Below, one piece after another: positions 63,780 to 64,000 of a stretch of 64,000 bases of DNA (positions are counted from its first letter, which is position 1; each line of letters begins with the position of its first letter). Both the position numbers and the translations under genes were made by a program. The stretch covers positions 1 to 64,000 of the forward strand of contig JADFLR010000018.1 of assembly GCA_022564295.1 (NCBI GenBank), in the 5' to 3' direction. This DNA comes from Bacteroidota bacterium. GTDB taxonomy: Bacteria > Bacteroidota > Ignavibacteria > Ignavibacteriales > Ignavibacteriaceae. The notes beneath the pieces were generated by a model. That model saw nothing but the letters and a program-made list of their open reading frames with translations. It did not search any database and was not told where the DNA came from.

Positions 63780-64000
63780 TTATTTTTTTATGTTTTTTTC
63801 ATATAATTTTATCCAGTCATTTACAGACATTTTACGCATCAGTTTTCCTATCAAATCATACGGTATTTTATCCATCTTTTTGAAGCGGATACAACTTTTT
63901 CCCATGTCCAATTTCGTATCACTTTGCTTTGGATATTCTTTAACAAACCATTCCAACAATTCCGGGTTTGCATAAATTCCCATATGGTAAAAGCTTATAA
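63780..64000 (-). CDS. DUF1801-type protein, 3' part only (runs off the right edge)
   Basis: The frame is open through 64000, so its 5' end lies outside. The visible 73 residues, including FYHMGIYANPELLEWFVKEY, LDMGKSCIRFKKMD and IPYDLIGKLMRKM, match the C-terminal part of DUF1801/YdhG-type proteins. The ATG at 63983 is probably internal, because codons upstream read FYH, the family's usual residues before MGIY. The function is unknown. Confidence 0.75.
   Translation of the reverse strand, partial: ISFYHMGIYANPELLEWFVKEYPKQSDTKLDMGKSCIRFKKMDKIPYDLIGKLMRKMSVNDWIKLYEKNIKK

Overview
The window is AT-rich bacterial chromosome with the marks of the Bacteroidota/Chlorobiota group, most likely an Ignavibacteria-like lineage. 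Several large secreted proteins end in the type A C-terminal sorting domain of the type IX secretion system (NYPNPFNPST-type motif), lipoproteins are common, a DUF4296-type lipoprotein is present, and many genes are preceded by a TTG-N20-TAnnTTT(G) promoter like that of Bacteroidota. The genus is inferred from these traits, not proven. No tRNA, rRNA, CRISPR array, transposase or prophage gene was seen.

Layout. 1-6.3 kb is accessory: the broken tail of one T9SS-sorted gene, its intact paralogue, coaD, a lipoprotein dipeptidase with a cupin, a DinB-like gene broken by a stop codon, and small or lipoprotein genes. 6.3-16.5 kb is housekeeping: outer-membrane protein, aminotransferase, aroE, TPR protein, sucC, pruA, acyl-CoA ligase and inositol monophosphatase. 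16.6-26.2 kb is one long plus-strand run: lon, free-methionine sulfoxide reductase, dnaX, cmk, rpsA, mtaB and a membrane protein. 26.6-30.8 kb is the most unusual locus: an ATP-grasp protein, a GCS2/YbdK-type carboxylate-amine ligase, a class I glutamine amidotransferase and a second ATP-grasp-like protein. It is followed, on the other strand, by a gamma-glutamyltranspeptidase. 32.8-40.6 kb holds a very long GH13 protein overlapping a secreted PQQ-type sugar dehydrogenase, and a secreted BNR/Asp-box protein.

40.6-45 kb has an FAD oxidoreductase, an SDR with a degenerate active site and an ABC-2 exporter. 45-52 kb has recQ, a DUF4296 lipoprotein, a rhomboid protease, pgk, gap and ferritin. 52.2-56.7 kb is nuoABCDEF on the minus strand, stopping after nuoF. 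56.8-61.9 kb has a TylF-like methyltransferase, a GT39-like membrane glycosyltransferase, an outer-membrane protein and an RsbW-like kinase. 62-64 kb has mdh, rpmA, rplU and a gene that runs off the end.

The strongest candidate for an undescribed system is the 26.6-32.7 kb amide-ligase cassette. It looks able to build a gamma-glutamyl or otherwise amide-linked small molecule, with the transpeptidase as a possible turnover enzyme, but the product cannot be deduced from sequence. Other notable points are a recurrent promoter architecture, paired ATTCCC-N8-GGGAAT palindromes in two intergenic regions, a 133-bp MITE-like element, two nonsense-broken genes, and a GATase gene whose coding similarity seems to start upstream of its first usable start codon.
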